From Adineta ricciae (Eukaryota; Rotifera; Eurotatoria; Adinetida; Adinetidae), in NCBI GenBank assembly GCA_905250025.1, contig CAJNOJ010000002.1, positions 186,001 to 250,000 of the forward strand: a stretch of 64,000 nucleotides of DNA, written 5' to 3'. The notes beneath the pieces were generated by a model, which was given only the letters and a program-made list of their open reading frames with translations, was not told the DNA's origin and did not search any database. The position numbers and the translations under genes are program-made. The number at the start of each line of letters is the position of its first letter. The first letter of the stretch is position 1. This document shows, piece by piece, positions 1-14,976 of this stretch.

Positions 1-329
1 GTTTCATCGGTCTTTGTTTTCGCTATTCTTTCAAGTCACCAATGCACTTACACTTGGCTGCTCTCTATCCAGTGATTCTATTGGTCGATGCGAAACGACC
101 AATCATTTGATCGTTGCTATGGAAATAGGAATATGTGCTAAAATGAATGATTTCGTTCGCTCGCATGTTCAATTATGCCACGATTAAACATCTTCTTTTA
201 CTCTGTTCAGGTTTGTTCTGAATAAGAGATCATTTTTGAGTATGTAATACACTTACAGATAGATTTGAAGATCGTTCAAAATCATCATTCTTCTGTTCGC
301 TAATATACTTCCACCGACAAATATCTAAT

Positions 330-1949
330 ATGGTAAACAAAAGAAAAACATACGTCGATCTTGCTTCGTTTTACGTATCATTTCAAATGATCTTTTTTTT
401 GTTGTTTCGTTCGTTAAAACTCACTAAACGTATGTTTCACCGGATTCTATAGAATATCGGCGCGTGGCCGTCAGGAAAGCATGAACTAACTGATTGTTAC
501 GTTCAGTCACATGAAACCCTCTCCGAAAATACCAATGAACTCTTTTGGACAAAATCTTTTCTACAAACTAGTCCATACGACGATCAACGATATCGTCAAA
601 TTGCTTCTAATGCATGTCAACGCATTATTCGTATGTTTTTTCGTACCACAGATAAACCGAGCAATTTCTCATCATTCTATCTAGAAGAAGAATCTAAAGC
701 ACATTCCTCCCAATCGACGTAAGATTCTAGTTTTCATTGAACATACATGTCAATCGACTTCATACAGTTCAAATCGTCCACCGAGTACGATAGCGATTAG
801 TTTAAGTGAAACAAGTACGCGACAAACGACTCATTCCACATCACAAGCAACCACTCTGCCGACTACATTGAAGAAACAGTCTTCGCATACGCGTTTTTCA
901 TGTTATTTGAAATCTCATTCGAAACAAACCAGAAAGACACACTGTCGAACTATAATACCAAAAAATAATAATCACTACCAAGCGAAAACGAAATCTTTAG
1001 TCCCAAAGCAAAACGCGACCAAACTAACGACTCAATGCCGAGAGAGAATGTGTTCAAAATGTTTGAATCTTATTCGCAAAAGTTCAACCTGTATATCGTC
1101 GAGTGTTCTCTGTCAACCATGTTTAGATATAGTTCGAAATTCGAACAATATGATCTCCATAAAACGACTTGCTTTGAATAAAACCGAAGAAAATGAGTTA
1201 CGTCATATAATTGAAATTGTCATCGAAGAATTTCAAAATTATTTTGGTCAAGCCTTGACTTTGTCCATCAAACAAATGACCCAACATCTTCTATCCAACG
1301 TTAATCTATTCTACAATCACTATCGACAAGAATTCGAACAACTGACAAAAAAGTATCGCCTAGCGTTTCTCGAACGCTTCATTCAATTGATGAATAAGTT
1401 GAATAGCAAGAATATCAAACAAACGATGAAATCATCGTTATCTGAACGCGTAATCCTCTGCTTTTGGCTTGCTTCAACTCATTTTTCTCTCTAGGCTTCC
1501 ATTACTCGTCCACCGAATATCGTGTCAATGTCTTCATTAAGTGGTTCGTTAGGAACAGAAAAAGATCGATGTGAAACTATCACACAATTAATCTCGCCAT
1601 CAAATTCGATGTCTATCTCAACTACATCAAATCGATCGATTGTTATCAACGAAAAAGTCAATCTGAACAGCAACCGAAAATGTTCCACACTCCAGAACAG
1701 TTCTTCGAAAAAAACGTTCACCACAACTCGAAGTAATCCTAAACCATTATCAAGTAAAACTTGTACCTTCTGCTAAAATATCACATTCACTTCTTCGTCG
1801 TTCCGATAGACAAAGTCCGAAAACACCTACCACCGCCGCCGTCCTCCTCATCCTCATCTACTTTTCAACTAATCGACGCTTATCGCTTCCGCGAAACATT
1901 ACGAGCAAGCAATGCTCAATTTCGCGCCCTACGTCCAAAACTTCAATAA
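330..1949 (+). CDS. Unknown protein with a CxxC...CxxC cluster, 5 exons
   Basis: No family was recognised. Exons at 453-718, 768-1449, 1495-1753 and 1810-1949 join in frame through GT-AG introns of 45-56 nt. The ATG at 330-332 sits directly on a GTAAAC donor and would supply the initiator Met, giving about 449 residues. This start is plausible but unproven. The N-terminal exon encodes a compact ordered-looking segment beginning NIGAWPSGKHELTDCY. The second large exon has CSKCLNLIRK followed by CQPCLD, a possible zinc-binding four-Cys site, then a charged helical stretch. The remainder is Ser/Thr-rich with a PPPPSSSSSS run near the end. An AATAAA hexamer overlaps the stop codon. Confidence 0.55.
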
Positions 1950-3647
1950 ACACATTTCATTTCTCTACACATTCACTAATTCTTAGAATGCTATTACTCA
2001 TACCAGCTATTCCAACATGCAGGAATGGAAGCAATGTCTTCTTTACATTATAAGATAGAAGTTTATCTCTGAAATGTTATTTATTTTTTCCATTTTTATT
2101 TTTCACGATTACAATTGTTAATGTAAAACGAAGAAGAATTGAAAATCAAGAACAACTTTACATGCCGAACTCACACATACGCACAGAAAGAAAGAATAAA
2201 ATAAAATCAAACAACAATTAAAAAAGAAGAACATTCGCCAAACTGACAAAGTGTAAAATCCATCAAATTACTTTCACCGGCCAAAGGAACGCACACATAT
2301 ATACATAAAAAAAATAGAATTTATAAAAATATATATATACATATAGATAAATCGAGATCTCTGTCCGAGTTGCACACATGCACGCACATCCATTCAAATA
2401 ACACAAAAGATAATATCCACGTGTTTTGCTTGTAAGAAAGAATATACAAATACAACTTAGTTGTTAAAATAACAGAAAGAAGAAAAAAAGCATTATGGGG
2501 ATGTTATGAATATGACTGTCTCAATTTTGGAGAAGACATCGATCGCATAACAAAGTGTGTTTGTGCCTGTCGAAAACAAACCGGATGAGATTCACAATAC
2601 ACTCATTTAGCAAACCCACAACGAATGCGTTCGAAATACATGATAAAAAGAAAACGAAGTAAATATGAGAGGTTGGCAAAACTTTTGATTGTTTGTTAAA
2701 AGAAAACGAAACATAACTTGGATATCGAGACACAAAAAAACGGTCGATCTTGAATACGGATGCGTTTTTTCGAATTCAAATATCAGCATTAACAACTCAA
2801 CCGTGTCGAATACACAGTTGCCGTTCACTCTATCTATGGACACGTTGAACAACACACACATACACACGTCCACAAACAGAAAGAGAGGGTTAGAGAACGA
2901 AGAAGAAATCAAATTTAAGAAGTTTTCTTTTCATCAGTATTGCACGAAAGACGAAATACAAGAGAAACAAAGACGTTTTGTCATTCTAAAGACAATTGTG
3001 TTTTATTTCTTTTCTATGTTTTATGTATATTGCCCACGGACACATGCTACTGTTCCGATGTTCTCATATCGATAGTTCGAACAAGTAAACAAGCGCAGAT
3101 CTGACTTGAAACTCTACTCACAGATACATAAATACAGAAGAAAAAGAAAATTTACAATTGAACCAGTGTGTTTTGTTGTACAGACTAGGTTGGTACCACT
3201 CACTCTTACATTATATACAAACAAGAAGAAGAAGGAAAAAAAAGGAAAAAAAATACAATAAAAAATAATGTTTTCTCTCTAGGTTTTCTCTCAACGCGAC
3301 ACCGGGTTTAAACCAATTACTATCGAAAAATAGTCTTTTTTTGCCTCGCTCACTCGGCTTGCTACCAATCGGTTTCGTCTTCCAGGGATTTTGAAGAAGA
3401 GGGAATGTCGGAAAATAAACAGACAAGACCGTCCAGCCAGTTGATCATCGAAAGAAAAATATCTCATCGTCTGACCGGAGAAGAAAATCCGATTTGAAGT
3501 ATATATGTGTATGTGTGCATAATCAACAAATAGATCGAAATTACACGCACCTAGTTCGATAAATGTTTTGAAAACTAATCATTTGTTGCTTGAAGCTATT
3601 CATACGTGCGGATATGTACATTGAAGGTGATGATGTCGATCTACGAT
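1950..3647. other. Intergenic, AT-rich, no gene seen
   Basis: Between the convergent ends of the unknown gene and RUNX. It contains A-rich tracts and short TA and CA runs. The open frames here, up to 128 codons, overlap one another on both strands. None has exon-like continuation or a recognisable domain. Part of 3200-3647 is probably RUNX 3' UTR. Confidence 0.5.
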
Positions 3648-5092
<1,445 letters not shown>

Positions 5093-7771
5093 GTCTTCCG
5101 TAGAATTCTCGTATGTACAATATGTATAATTTGCAGAACCGGAAATTTCGAAATCAGGTCACTTGACCTAAAATTTCGAAAGAAATGTATTCCCAATTAT
5201 GATTGGTGTTTCTAATCAGTAGATCAACAAAACCAAATGTAAGAAATGGTCGAGATAAGATGCGTTTAATATATTTAAACCCAGACAGCGTAGGAGAAAG
5301 GCACTAATTTACTTTTCTGCATTAACCGAGGAAAAAAAAGGAAAAAAATATTTTACGTATTAATAAACTATGACACATACAACTCGTGATTACGTCCCTC
5401 TGTATTTATAGTTCGAGTAGAGTATATAAGCGTATGTCGAAAGAGAAAAAATACGAAGGAGAAAAGAAAATTTGCCATATTGCACAATTGAGAAAAACGA
5501 TGGAAAGAAAGAGAAGCATCGAGCACATGACACACTGATGTCTGTTCTATTCTGTCAAACTTCGGAGTATCAACATCTTGTCGAAGAATCCAAAAACAAC
5601 AGATATATTAGAAAGATACGTTATTTTGACGAATTGCTGCGATTAAGAATTAGTCATCGTCTCTCATCGGAAGTTAAATAAAATATTTTTTGTTAATCAC
5701 CTCATGTGATGCGATAGTTTTTCTCACCTTTTACATTTAAATATATTTTCTTTCACCCTCCTCACCCTCTTATTTGTTCCCTCTTAAACCATCGCATATT
5801 TTCTTTCTTCGTCGTTAACACTATGTCACGTTCCTTTCTTCTTCCTTCTCTCTCTCTCCATCTTTGCCTTCTACGACGCTAAAAAACTGTAATGTCTTTT
5901 CTACTTTGTGGTCGGACAATTGATGCCATTGGTGAAAAACTAAAATAAAACGTCTCAGCTGTCAGACGAGTTTACTTTTGTTTTGATTTAATAAAAAACA
6001 AACCTAAGTTCATATTTGCACTCATATGTCGAGACTCAACAACGCTACGGCGTTCTCAATCGAGAGATAGAAGAATTTTGTGGATTTAACAACTGCCTGA
6101 AGCCTGCTTCTTTAACTCGGCCGGATTCTTTTTCTTTCCTCTATTCGTCTGTCTCCCTCCCTCCCTACTCTCTTTTGTGGTAGTAGTGAAGCGCGCGAGA
6201 ACTGCTATATTTTTTGCGGGTATTTGGCGAAAAAAACATGACGTCATGGAATCATTTATGTACGTAGGTGTACAGATATGCGTCTATAGCAACTGACACT
6301 GACATATCGACACGTATTTTCATGAAAACTGAAAACAACAGGAAACTATGTCTGATATGTGAATAAACGAAAATGTTATGATTGTGTTTAACTATTTGGT
6401 ACTAATCTTCAATGATGGATGAACAAGAGGAATGCGCCTATTTCTCTGCTTACTCGATGTGGCCGTATTGACGAAAGAACAAAGAGGTACAGAAGAGGAA
6501 AAAATCGTCAGCAGGTCTATGAGTATGGAAAAGAAGAAAAACCGCTGCTGTCAATACTATTATCATTGCCCTCATCACGAGTGTTAGAGGTTTTTTTCGT
6601 CTTTCTTTTTCTCTGCTCTCTCTCTTTCTCTCTCTCTCTCGATATACGCGCGTCCTTTGACATTCTTGTTAAGACCGGCTGATAGTAATGGCGGTTGTTT
6701 GTGGTGAGACCGAGAAAGAAATAGAAAATGACATAGAAACGGATGTTGATGATGAAAAACAGCGGAAACCTCGCTATATTTGTGGTGAAATTATGAAAAG
6801 AGAAAGAATGAAAGAGAAAAAAAGAGAGAAAAACGGTGCTCTAGTTTCTCGTACACTCAAACGAACTTGCTTTTTCAACCTTCTCGTCAAAAAATACAAA
6901 ATCATTTTGAAATATTCATATCCGTTGACTTGACAACAGATAGTTTTTGTTGTGAGTCTTCGAAAAAGCAAATAAATTCGCGTCTGCCTTCGAAATGCAA
7001 ATATTCACTTGAAGTTATCAAACAATTCTCATCTTAGATAAATAAGACTGTTGAAATTGTTTCTGCGGATCAGTTCGTCTATGTAAGTCAGAGTTATTTA
7101 CAACTAAGAAGATAAAAATACTTATCAAGTGAAACATGCAAGTTTCATCGAAAAGAAAAAATAATTTATCAAGATTAGAAAATCTCAGAGCACATCGACA
7201 TAGAAATGGTTCTCTCTCCTTGTTGGGTAATCTACAATCATGTGATGTTAATTGTTTTGCGTTTCTTTTGTTTACCGTCGTCTGTTTGTGATTAACGGAG
7301 TAAATAAATATCTTTATCTCAATCACTGGACGTCATAGTATACTTGCTAGATCGTTCTCGAGAAAGATCTTAGTGCAAATCAGAATTCATTCATAGGCTA
7401 ACAAGTGCAACGAGACGTAGAATAGTTCCAGGATGCTATCAATGCTTAAAAATAGAATCATACTTATCGATTAGCAGAACGAACGAATCTCGCCCTATGA
7501 GATCTTTTCCACGTGATGGGGGATACATATGCTTGTCTTCAACAACAATCAAGTTCGAATTGGATATTTTTATTAAATTATTTCCTCTGATATTGTATTA
7601 ACATTCATATAGATTATGCTAAACAAAACACAAATACATGTTCAATCGAATAAAAGAAAAGAATAACGAGATATAAATATAATCTAGCGAATAAAAGCCC
7701 TGAGTTCATTTCAATCTTTAAGGAAAAGCAGAGAGAAGAGAAGAGAAGAAAACGACCTAGTTTTGAAAGAT
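5093..7771. other. Long intergenic region upstream of RUNX
   Basis: About 2.7 kb with no convincing exon. It holds pyrimidine-rich stretches, several CT microsatellites (near 5851 and 6611-6640) and AT-rich DNA. Open frames at 5472-5681, 6419-6682, 6688-6933 and 7018-7326 are low-complexity and unsupported. It probably carries RUNX promoter and enhancer DNA and the 3' UTR of the next minus-strand gene. Confidence 0.5.
6611..6640. repeat. CT microsatellite
   Basis: Interrupted (CT)n tract on the plus strand inside the RUNX upstream region. Confidence 0.8.
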
Positions 7772-9486
7772 TTATGGGTATATTGTCAGTTTGATTTTCA
7801 TCTCTTGTACATCAATGACTTGTTCTTCGTCGCATTCGTGAATTTGATCTAAATATGTTAGAATATCAACTAAAGAACGTTCTTCTTGACAATCGCCATT
7901 GATAAACGGGAGAAGAATCTCTTGATAAACATTATTTGAATACAATTTATGCAGAACCAATCGGATCTGATCACTGGTAAGCCAACCATCGTCATCGACG
8001 GTTGAATTTTCATTTTCTGAAACGAGTAATTTCGATCGAGAACGATTTAGTTCGATAAAATGACGAATTGTTTCGATCGTAAACAATTCCAATGATGCAT
8101 TTAGTAAGAGATCGTATAGAAGACGTTTGATGTTCACTAACGCAAATCCGTGAACGTATTTTATATACAAATTTAAAAGAATTTTCAACTTGTCGAACGT
8201 CATCTCGTGAAACACGATTAAATTCATGATTTGCATAATAATTTGCTTATTCAAATGACTTAGTGGATATTCGAATGTATAATGATAATGTCTGAACAGA
8301 TAAGTTAAATGACGCACACATAAACGTGTGTGATAACATTGTTCCGATGTCAACGAAAGATAAATTTCTTCGCATTCGAAATCATCCACTGTTAGGCCCA
8401 ATAGAACAATCGCTAAATTTTGAATAATGGTATATAATGATAGAGATGTATGACTGTTCGGTGTTGTTAATATTAATGGTCCTTTATAAACAAAGGAAGA
8501 GTTGAGAAAATTGGCGTACAACGGATAAACAATTGGATTAACAAAATTAATCGTACTGATGGCATTGTCGATCTAAATTTACAGTCATATTGTCTCAAGT
8601 ATATCTAATAACTTGGAAGAAAGAACACGTCAAAAGATTTGTTTGCTTTGCTGGAATGCATGTTATAAGATCGAGTATCGCGAAGACTCAATTTTGAATG
8701 TTTTTCTGTGCAAAGCAAAACTGAATCCTACCAAGGTCTGCTGAGAATAGTTTAATGAGAAGCTTTGTTTGTTATTCGATTTCTAGTTAGGAGGAGAAAA
8801 CTTACTGTTGTGATTAAGTATTGTTTGGTGATTGTGTGGCCATATGTCATCGAATGATATATTCGTAATACTTCAGCGATTCGATCGATAATTTTTCCCG
8901 AGAAATCATTCATATCGTTTAGTAATAAATAGAAAAGATTATTCAATTGAAACGACGAGATACTTGATGATGAAAAGGAGAGAACGAATTGTACAACGGT
9001 ATTGAGTTTGCCGGTGTTTAAGATAGTTTTATTAGTTGAACGTTGATATTTTTCTAATTCTTTACTTATGTTAATGATTGATCCGACATTAAAAGTCGAA
9101 AAATGGGTTAGTTCAACGTTATTCAAAACAAGATAAAAGAGTCGTTCGACAAACACACGTTGTTGTTGTTGATGAAATAAACTAAACGAAAGGGAAAAGT
9201 TCGGATATGTTTGTCGAGAAGAGTTCTGGAAGATTTACCTAAAACTACGAATGTTAACCGGCTGTGTACGAACGAACAATTGAAATAATTGGATTTTCGA
9301 TTGTAATAACATCTGTGCATTGTCTTCATCGTCGTATTGATCGTCGCGATCAAAAGATTTATGTTTTGTATTGAGAATAAAGTTTTCGTAGGCATTCTGT
9401 AGTTGTTTCTTTTCTTGTGGTCGAAAAAAATCATTATCTAGATGATAAAACTCCGGCATTTCCCATATTGCTGTAGTTGACACCAT
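7772..9486 (-). CDS. Unknown helical protein, 491 residues
   Basis: Not assigned to a family. Exons 9239-9486, 8806-9181, 8732-8782 and 7772-8572 join in frame through GT-AG introns, starting at MVSTTAIWEMPEFYHLDND. The upstream in-frame Met at 9525 was not chosen because the stretch before 9486 is Phe/pyrimidine-rich and looks like leader. The product is rich in Leu, Ile, Phe and His and looks all-helical, like a HEAT/ARM-style or scaffold protein. It has no signal peptide or clear membrane segment. An acidic patch (DRDDQYDDEDN) lies near residue 50 and another acidic run near the C-terminus. Codon use matches its neighbours. It is the first gene in a run of minus-strand genes that continues to 29121. 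Confidence 0.7.
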
Positions 9487-9767
9487 AATTTCGATCTGGA
9501 CGAGAAAAAAAAAGAAACAGATCACACAATACTGTTATCAAAGCATGATTTCATGTTCAAATATCAAAACGGAATTGCTAATGTAATGTAATTCGAAGCA
9601 AAAAAATACACATGTAAAATTCACTAGTATAAAAAAAGCATCAAACTAGAGTGTGGGCAGAGAGAATCTTGTTGGACGGCAGAATAAAATGAAGAGAAAA
9701 GAAAGTCGAATGTTGGCACCGATAAAACTATAGTTATAGAAAAAGGAATGTGATGTATTTTGTGTAG

Positions 9768-12700
9768 TTAATATGTTCGTAGAGTGTTGGATTTGCGAAG
9801 ATCGAGTTTAACAGTCATGATCTGTTGATCGACACGTTCGATTTCCCGTTCGAGAACATCATATAGTTGATGGTCAGTGCTAGTTAAACCTCGAGAAGGA
9901 ATGCGATTAAGTCGTGCTTCTAAATCACGTTTCTTCTTCAATAAATGATCGAATTTTTGTTCTAATTGTTCGGTTTGTCTTGTCTGTCGGTCGAATGAAT
10001 CCTGGAAGAGAGAAGGACAACTGATAGTTCGAGAAAAGCAAATAAAGTTACTCTTCGAGGTAAAGATTCCGTTCGACGACGAGTTGGCGACGATTTTTTT
10101 GGCGAATAAACATGTCCTACAAAAGCTCATTACAATCGAAGAGAATCTTTCGAATCGATTTACTTGAAGGAGAAACATGCAATTGAGAAGGGAGACACTT
10201 CTCAGCTAAGTAATCAGCGATTCGTGATAAGGGTCGAGGTGAATGATATGAAGTTCCTTTGTCTAGAAAGAGAAATAACACATTTCTAAACGCAAATGTT
10301 GGATCACTAGTATTACCAGTTGATTGGTATCTTGTGGAATCAATGATTCCATCTCTTGGTGTACTCATTGTCGATGATGAGTGTTTTGTTGTGTTTGTCA
10401 CTGTGAAATGTTGATAATCTTGTGACGGTGAGATGGTAACAGGTTTAGTAGTGCTCAGCTTGTGATCGTCAGGTAATCTTTGAGAAAGTTTAAAAGATTT
10501 TTTAGAAGAAAATGAAGTGTAGGTTGATGTTACCGATTTCTAATTCGATTATTATCACTTTCTAACAGAAATATTTGTCGTCGGAGCGTTTCATTTTCGT
10601 TTTCCTGTTCGCGAGAACGTTCTTCTAATCGAAGAAGACGCTCCTAATCAAAGTTCAAATGAAAAATAAATTCAAAAGCACACGATTGGATAATTACTCG
10701 TGTACGATTCAGGTCAATCTTGAGTTTCTCATTTTCATCTCGATACAACGATGCTTGTCTATCAGCGTGGCGTAACTTTTCATTATTTCGTTCCTTTACC
10801 TGAGTGAAAAACGAAACTTATCATTTGATTTTCTTTTCGAACTCAGACATACATTTTCTGATTCGTTCAATTGCCGTTCGAGATTGGCAATTGTGCGATA
10901 ATGTGTTTTCAAGTCTAAATCTTTGTGATTGATTTGTTCGCGTAATTCATCTAATTGTCGTTTTAATGCAACATTTTCATCATCCGAGACCTTCTGCAAA
11001 AGAAAATTCAACAATTTCAAGTGATCGTTTCGAGTTTACATACCAATGAGTGCCGTGTACCGTTCAATTCATCGCGCAAACGAATGTTTTCACTATTGAT
11101 ACGTTCAATAGTGCCCATCGATTGCCGAACAACACTTGATGTATGACCACTATTAAGAAATCAATAGTAAAATGAAAGCTGGAACGAACATCATACCTCA
11201 ATCGTGATCGATTCAATTGACTTCGAAGATCATGGATTTCATGTTCGTGACGTAGTTTTATATCATCAATATGTTTGCTATGTCGTAACGGTAAATCCGA
11301 ACGAAAGCTAAAGAAAATATTGTCTATTGATTTTAAACACTAAAATTTATCAATGCGTACTTGAAAGCCTCATCTCTCGATTGTGATGATGGAACATAAT
11401 CAGCGATGACTGTTCGTTTTTTGTCGGAGGAAAGAACATTGAGTGTTGAATCTGCTGGATAATAATGAGAAACAAGATCTGTAGCTACTGGCCGATAAGT
11501 ATGACTGTAGTGTTTTCCAACATTTAAATCAGTTGGTACTGATGTTGGAGCACGCTTGGTATGTGCCATGTTATCATAATCTTCCGATCTTGATTCTTGT
11601 GAACTAGACAAAGTTGAAATGTATGAAGGATTTGCTAGGAAATGACCCTACCCATGTGTTAACAAAGTAATATCATCATAGCGTCGTTTCATCTTGTCTT
11701 CGAGTGTGTGCATATAATCTTCGTACTGTTTTCTCTGCTGTTCAATACGTGCTTGATGTTCGCGTTCAAGTCTGTCTAACATGGTTAACCAATCGTCCTA
11801 GAATAGAGAAAAATCAATAGAGCACTATCTTCATTCAATCAATATTTACATCCGCGTTTCGTGCATTGATTTCTTCAGCTTGATCAATATAATGTGACGT
11901 TGAATACTTTGGTTGCTGCTGCTGCTGATGATGATGATTATTCTTTTTCCGGTGAGAGCTTGAACGTTGTGCAGCGTAGGCTGAGTGACGACTACGATGT
12001 TGGCTATGACTCTCCCGTTGATTTGACAAGTTCCGAAGTAAATTCTCGTTTTGTCGATTCAGTAATTCATCATCGATAATCGCAGTCGAAAGAATATCAG
12101 GTGGTGATAATGGAAATGAAAATACGCCGAGGTCATCAGGTGTTCGTTCATCTTTTCCTGTATCATTGAATGTGTAACGTTCTTGACCATGAAGAACATG
12201 TCGCAATTGAATACTTAACTCATCGAGATTTTCATCGATCAACGTTGCTTGACTGTCTTGTCTTAAAGTTTGTGACGGAATTAATGGAACTTTGTGTTGT
12301 TTGTTTTGGAATGAAGCGGAATGTTTTTCTTTCGATCGATGTAATGCGTACTCGACAATCGAGTCTGTATCGGATGATGAATTGGATGATGAGATTACTT
12401 GACGTGGACGAGAAGGTAATTTCTGTTTAGTGAACGAACTAGTTCGTGGTTTGGATTTTTCATCAGATGAAACAGCAGGCCTGGGTTGCTGTTGTGGAGT
12501 TCGTTTAGGCGTGGAATGGGATTCAATAACAAGTACAGATGGAGCACCTTCATTTGATATTTGTTCAGTTATTCGTGTTCCGAACAGTAAGTTTTCCCAA
12601 GTGACTGGAGACGATTGTGGTGGTGGTTGTTCTTGTTCTTTTCCATCCTGTTGATTTGTTGGTGGCTTTTGCGGTTCGGTATGTTGAGTCACCTGAGAAA

Positions 12701-14143
12701 TCGTTTGTTTGTTTTCATCAGTAAGATCAAAAGTATGTTGGTTGACGATATGTTGAATTTTGTTGGATTTCGACGATGAGACGATGTTCTATTCAAAAGA
12801 GAAAAACATAATCAGATAAGTTGATGCGAAAGCCGCAACATTCTTATGGGGGTGTAATGATGAAACCATAGAAAGCAAAAGTTTGAAGGTGTTAAAGACA
12901 CTTGAAAGGAATCGATTGAGAATGCGAAAGAAAAGGGAGAGTATATTGCCTTTTTCGCAGTGTTATTACTAGAATGTGCTTCATGTCTTTCGTTAATTTA
13001 TACAAATAAAAAAGAAACGTAGAACAATTTTCATACCTCTTGTTCGTTTTCGTGAAGATCATAATCTTGTGTCGCTTGTTTACTTGTATCGTCTTCCTCA
13101 TCGTACGTTGCTTTTTTCTGAGAAGTGAATTTCTCCTCTTTGCCTTCTTCTTCGCCACTCGGATTCTTATCAGTTGCTGCTTCTTGAATAATCGTAGCTA
13201 AATTATTCAAATCGTTTTCAATCTCATGAACAGCGTCGAGTAGTCGAGTATCTTCTTTGGTTTTGTCATTGTTATCGATGGTCGGAGCGTTCGAAAGCTC
13301 ATCCTGAGATGGTGTTGAACGTGCAGATGAGAGACTTTGGTACTTTTCGTCATCAGTCGTTTGTCGTTTATTGTCATTGTCGTTGTCATTGTGAGCCGAC
13401 TGATTATCTGATTGGTCAAGTTCATTTTTTAGGAGATTTGTTACATCAACCTTGATAGCAAAAGAAAAAAAGTTGCAAAGATTTTTATTTATGTGTAACA
13501 ACAGTCAGGGTTTTTTCTCCTTTTACCATTCTTGCTTGACTGAAATCAAGTTCTTTTAATAATTGACTATATTTTGGTTGACTAATGCGAAGATTACTTT
13601 TTTCATCTGAGCTTTCGTCGTTCTCATCTTTTCGATCTCCTTCATCATCGTCAATAGTTTCTAGAAGAGAAAAGAGAAAATGAGATTGAGAGAGAGAGAG
13701 AGAAAAATAAATCCATGCTTTTTCTCTCCTCCAACTTCATTTCTTGGTTTTTATTGTAGACTTTTTAAGATAAAAACAAACAGTCGTAGTCCTCTCATGT
13801 CGAACAAGCATTCAATTAAAGAAATTTTTTCTCTCATCTACATATTTCTATGTGTACATACCTGTTCTTTCTTCTTCTTCTTCTTCGTCGTCGTCATCAT
13901 CATCATTGTTCTCTGCTTTCTTTTTCGATTCAGATGTTGATTGATCATTGGCCGAAGAAACATGCGTGTGATGATTAGCAAAATTGAAACCTCCTGCGAG
14001 TGTACTCGGAAGAAATACAAAAGGAACTATAATTAAAGAAACAAAGAAAGAAATCTTATGTACAAAAGTGACTTACATCCACCGTGAACGAAAAATGGCT
14101 GGGATGAGGGAGAAGATGTATCATTCATATCGTCACTTTCCAT
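9768..14143 (-). CDS. Large coiled-coil protein, possibly MPHOSPH9-like
   Basis: About fifteen to sixteen exons (14077-14143, 13862-14026, 13527-13660, 13037-13450, 11850-12788, 11652-11797, 11361-11603, 11197-11307, 11044-11149, 10853-10993, 10698-10799, 10534-10643, 10164-10477, 10052-10116, 9768-10001) keep one frame for 1,078 or 1,096 residues. The difference is whether a 54-nt in-frame segment near 10270-10323 is spliced out. The N-terminal half is disordered and acidic with poly-D/E, Q/P and His-rich runs. From about residue 640 it is Glu/Arg/Leu heptad coiled coil (EREHQARIEQQRKQYED, LRDELNGTRHSL, ERQLNESEN). The last 80 residues form a coil ending KLDLRKSNTLRTY, which recalls the C-terminus of centrosomal M-phase phosphoprotein 9. 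That match is from memory and tentative. No transmembrane segment was seen. Confidence 0.65.
13688..13702. repeat. GA microsatellite in intron
   Basis: Short (GA)n run in an intron of the coiled-coil gene. Confidence 0.7.
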
Positions 14144-14534
14144 CTAAAAAGCAAATGTGAAGAGAAAGAGAGATGGACAATAGAAAAATCCTTTCTTTCT
14201 CTTTCTCTTGCGTTTTTAGGAGTCTCGAGTGTCTCTCAACGCAAACAGACTTCGTGAATGAAAAAGAAAACTCGTCCTCTCATTCCTTTTTCCACTTATA
14301 CATATTTATGAATTCGAATCGGTAAGAAAAACAATATTACTCTAATACTCTCTCTCTCTCTTTTCTTGACGAACCAATAACACATCACATAGCGTCGACT
14401 AATCGTAACTACAAACAGAGTAATAGACAATATAAACAGTTTGATGAAAACATAAATGAAATATAACAAATTTATTTGTTGACGTTCTCTTTATAGGTAT
14501 GTATATCCAGAAGAATCAAGGATGACTCGGCGGA

Positions 14535-14878
14535 TTACCAGAGTAACCTTGTCTTAACAATATTAAGTGCAACGGCGAAGAAGATAACAAGTAAAGTAAC
14601 GATGATGATTTTTTCATATTTCGCTTTTCTTTCGTATTGATTAATTAAATCACGTGATGTGTTAATCAGATGTTCATTTAGAATGTATTTATCGATTGTT
14701 TTCGAGAGTGTGGACGATGAGTCACCTAAATCAAATGTTTAGTTTGGAATTCTCCGATTTCGTTTAGTCGTTATTATTTACTGATAACATCTAATGTTTG
14801 AATACCACGCACGTCAGCATCTTTCAATAGTTGCTGCGCTTGTGAAATCAAATCTGTGTTTCGATTCGCTTGCTGCAT
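14535..14878 (-). CDS. Small tail-anchored SNARE-like protein (SEC20/BNIP1-like tail)
   Basis: Two exons, 14782-14878 and 14535-14725, split by a 56-nt intron, encode 95 residues. Residues about 1-65 are a helical SNARE-like stretch (SQAQQLLKDADVRG, then LINTSRDLINQYERK). A single hydrophobic anchor follows (YEKIIIVTLLVIFFAVALNI) and a short basic end, VKTRLLW. Charge pattern and order resemble the C-terminus of SEC20/BNIP1, an ER Qb-SNARE with IVKKRL after its anchor. The N-terminal part of SEC20 is absent, so this is either a shortened SNARE or another tail-anchored protein. Its ATG is three bases after a pyrimidine-AG acceptor and about 100 bp behind the MUS81 stop on the same strand, suggesting co-transcription or trans-splicing. 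Confidence 0.55.
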
Positions 14879-14976
14879 AATCTAAAACATAAATCAAACA
14901 TCTTTGTCCTTGCTTTCATTTTCATATTTTTAATAAAGAGAAGAAAATATTTTATCAGACATGAAGAAGAGAAACA

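Noticed and set aside
2607-3075. Overlapping open frames of about 100-128 codons on both strands
   Set aside because: They overlap each other, have low-complexity composition and show no motif or splice context. They are likely chance frames in AT-rich DNA.
6419-7326. Several open frames of 80-100 codons upstream of the 7772-9486 gene
   Set aside because: Repeat-derived (CT/GA tracts), Lys/Glu/Arg or Phe/Leu/Ser-rich, with no exon structure.
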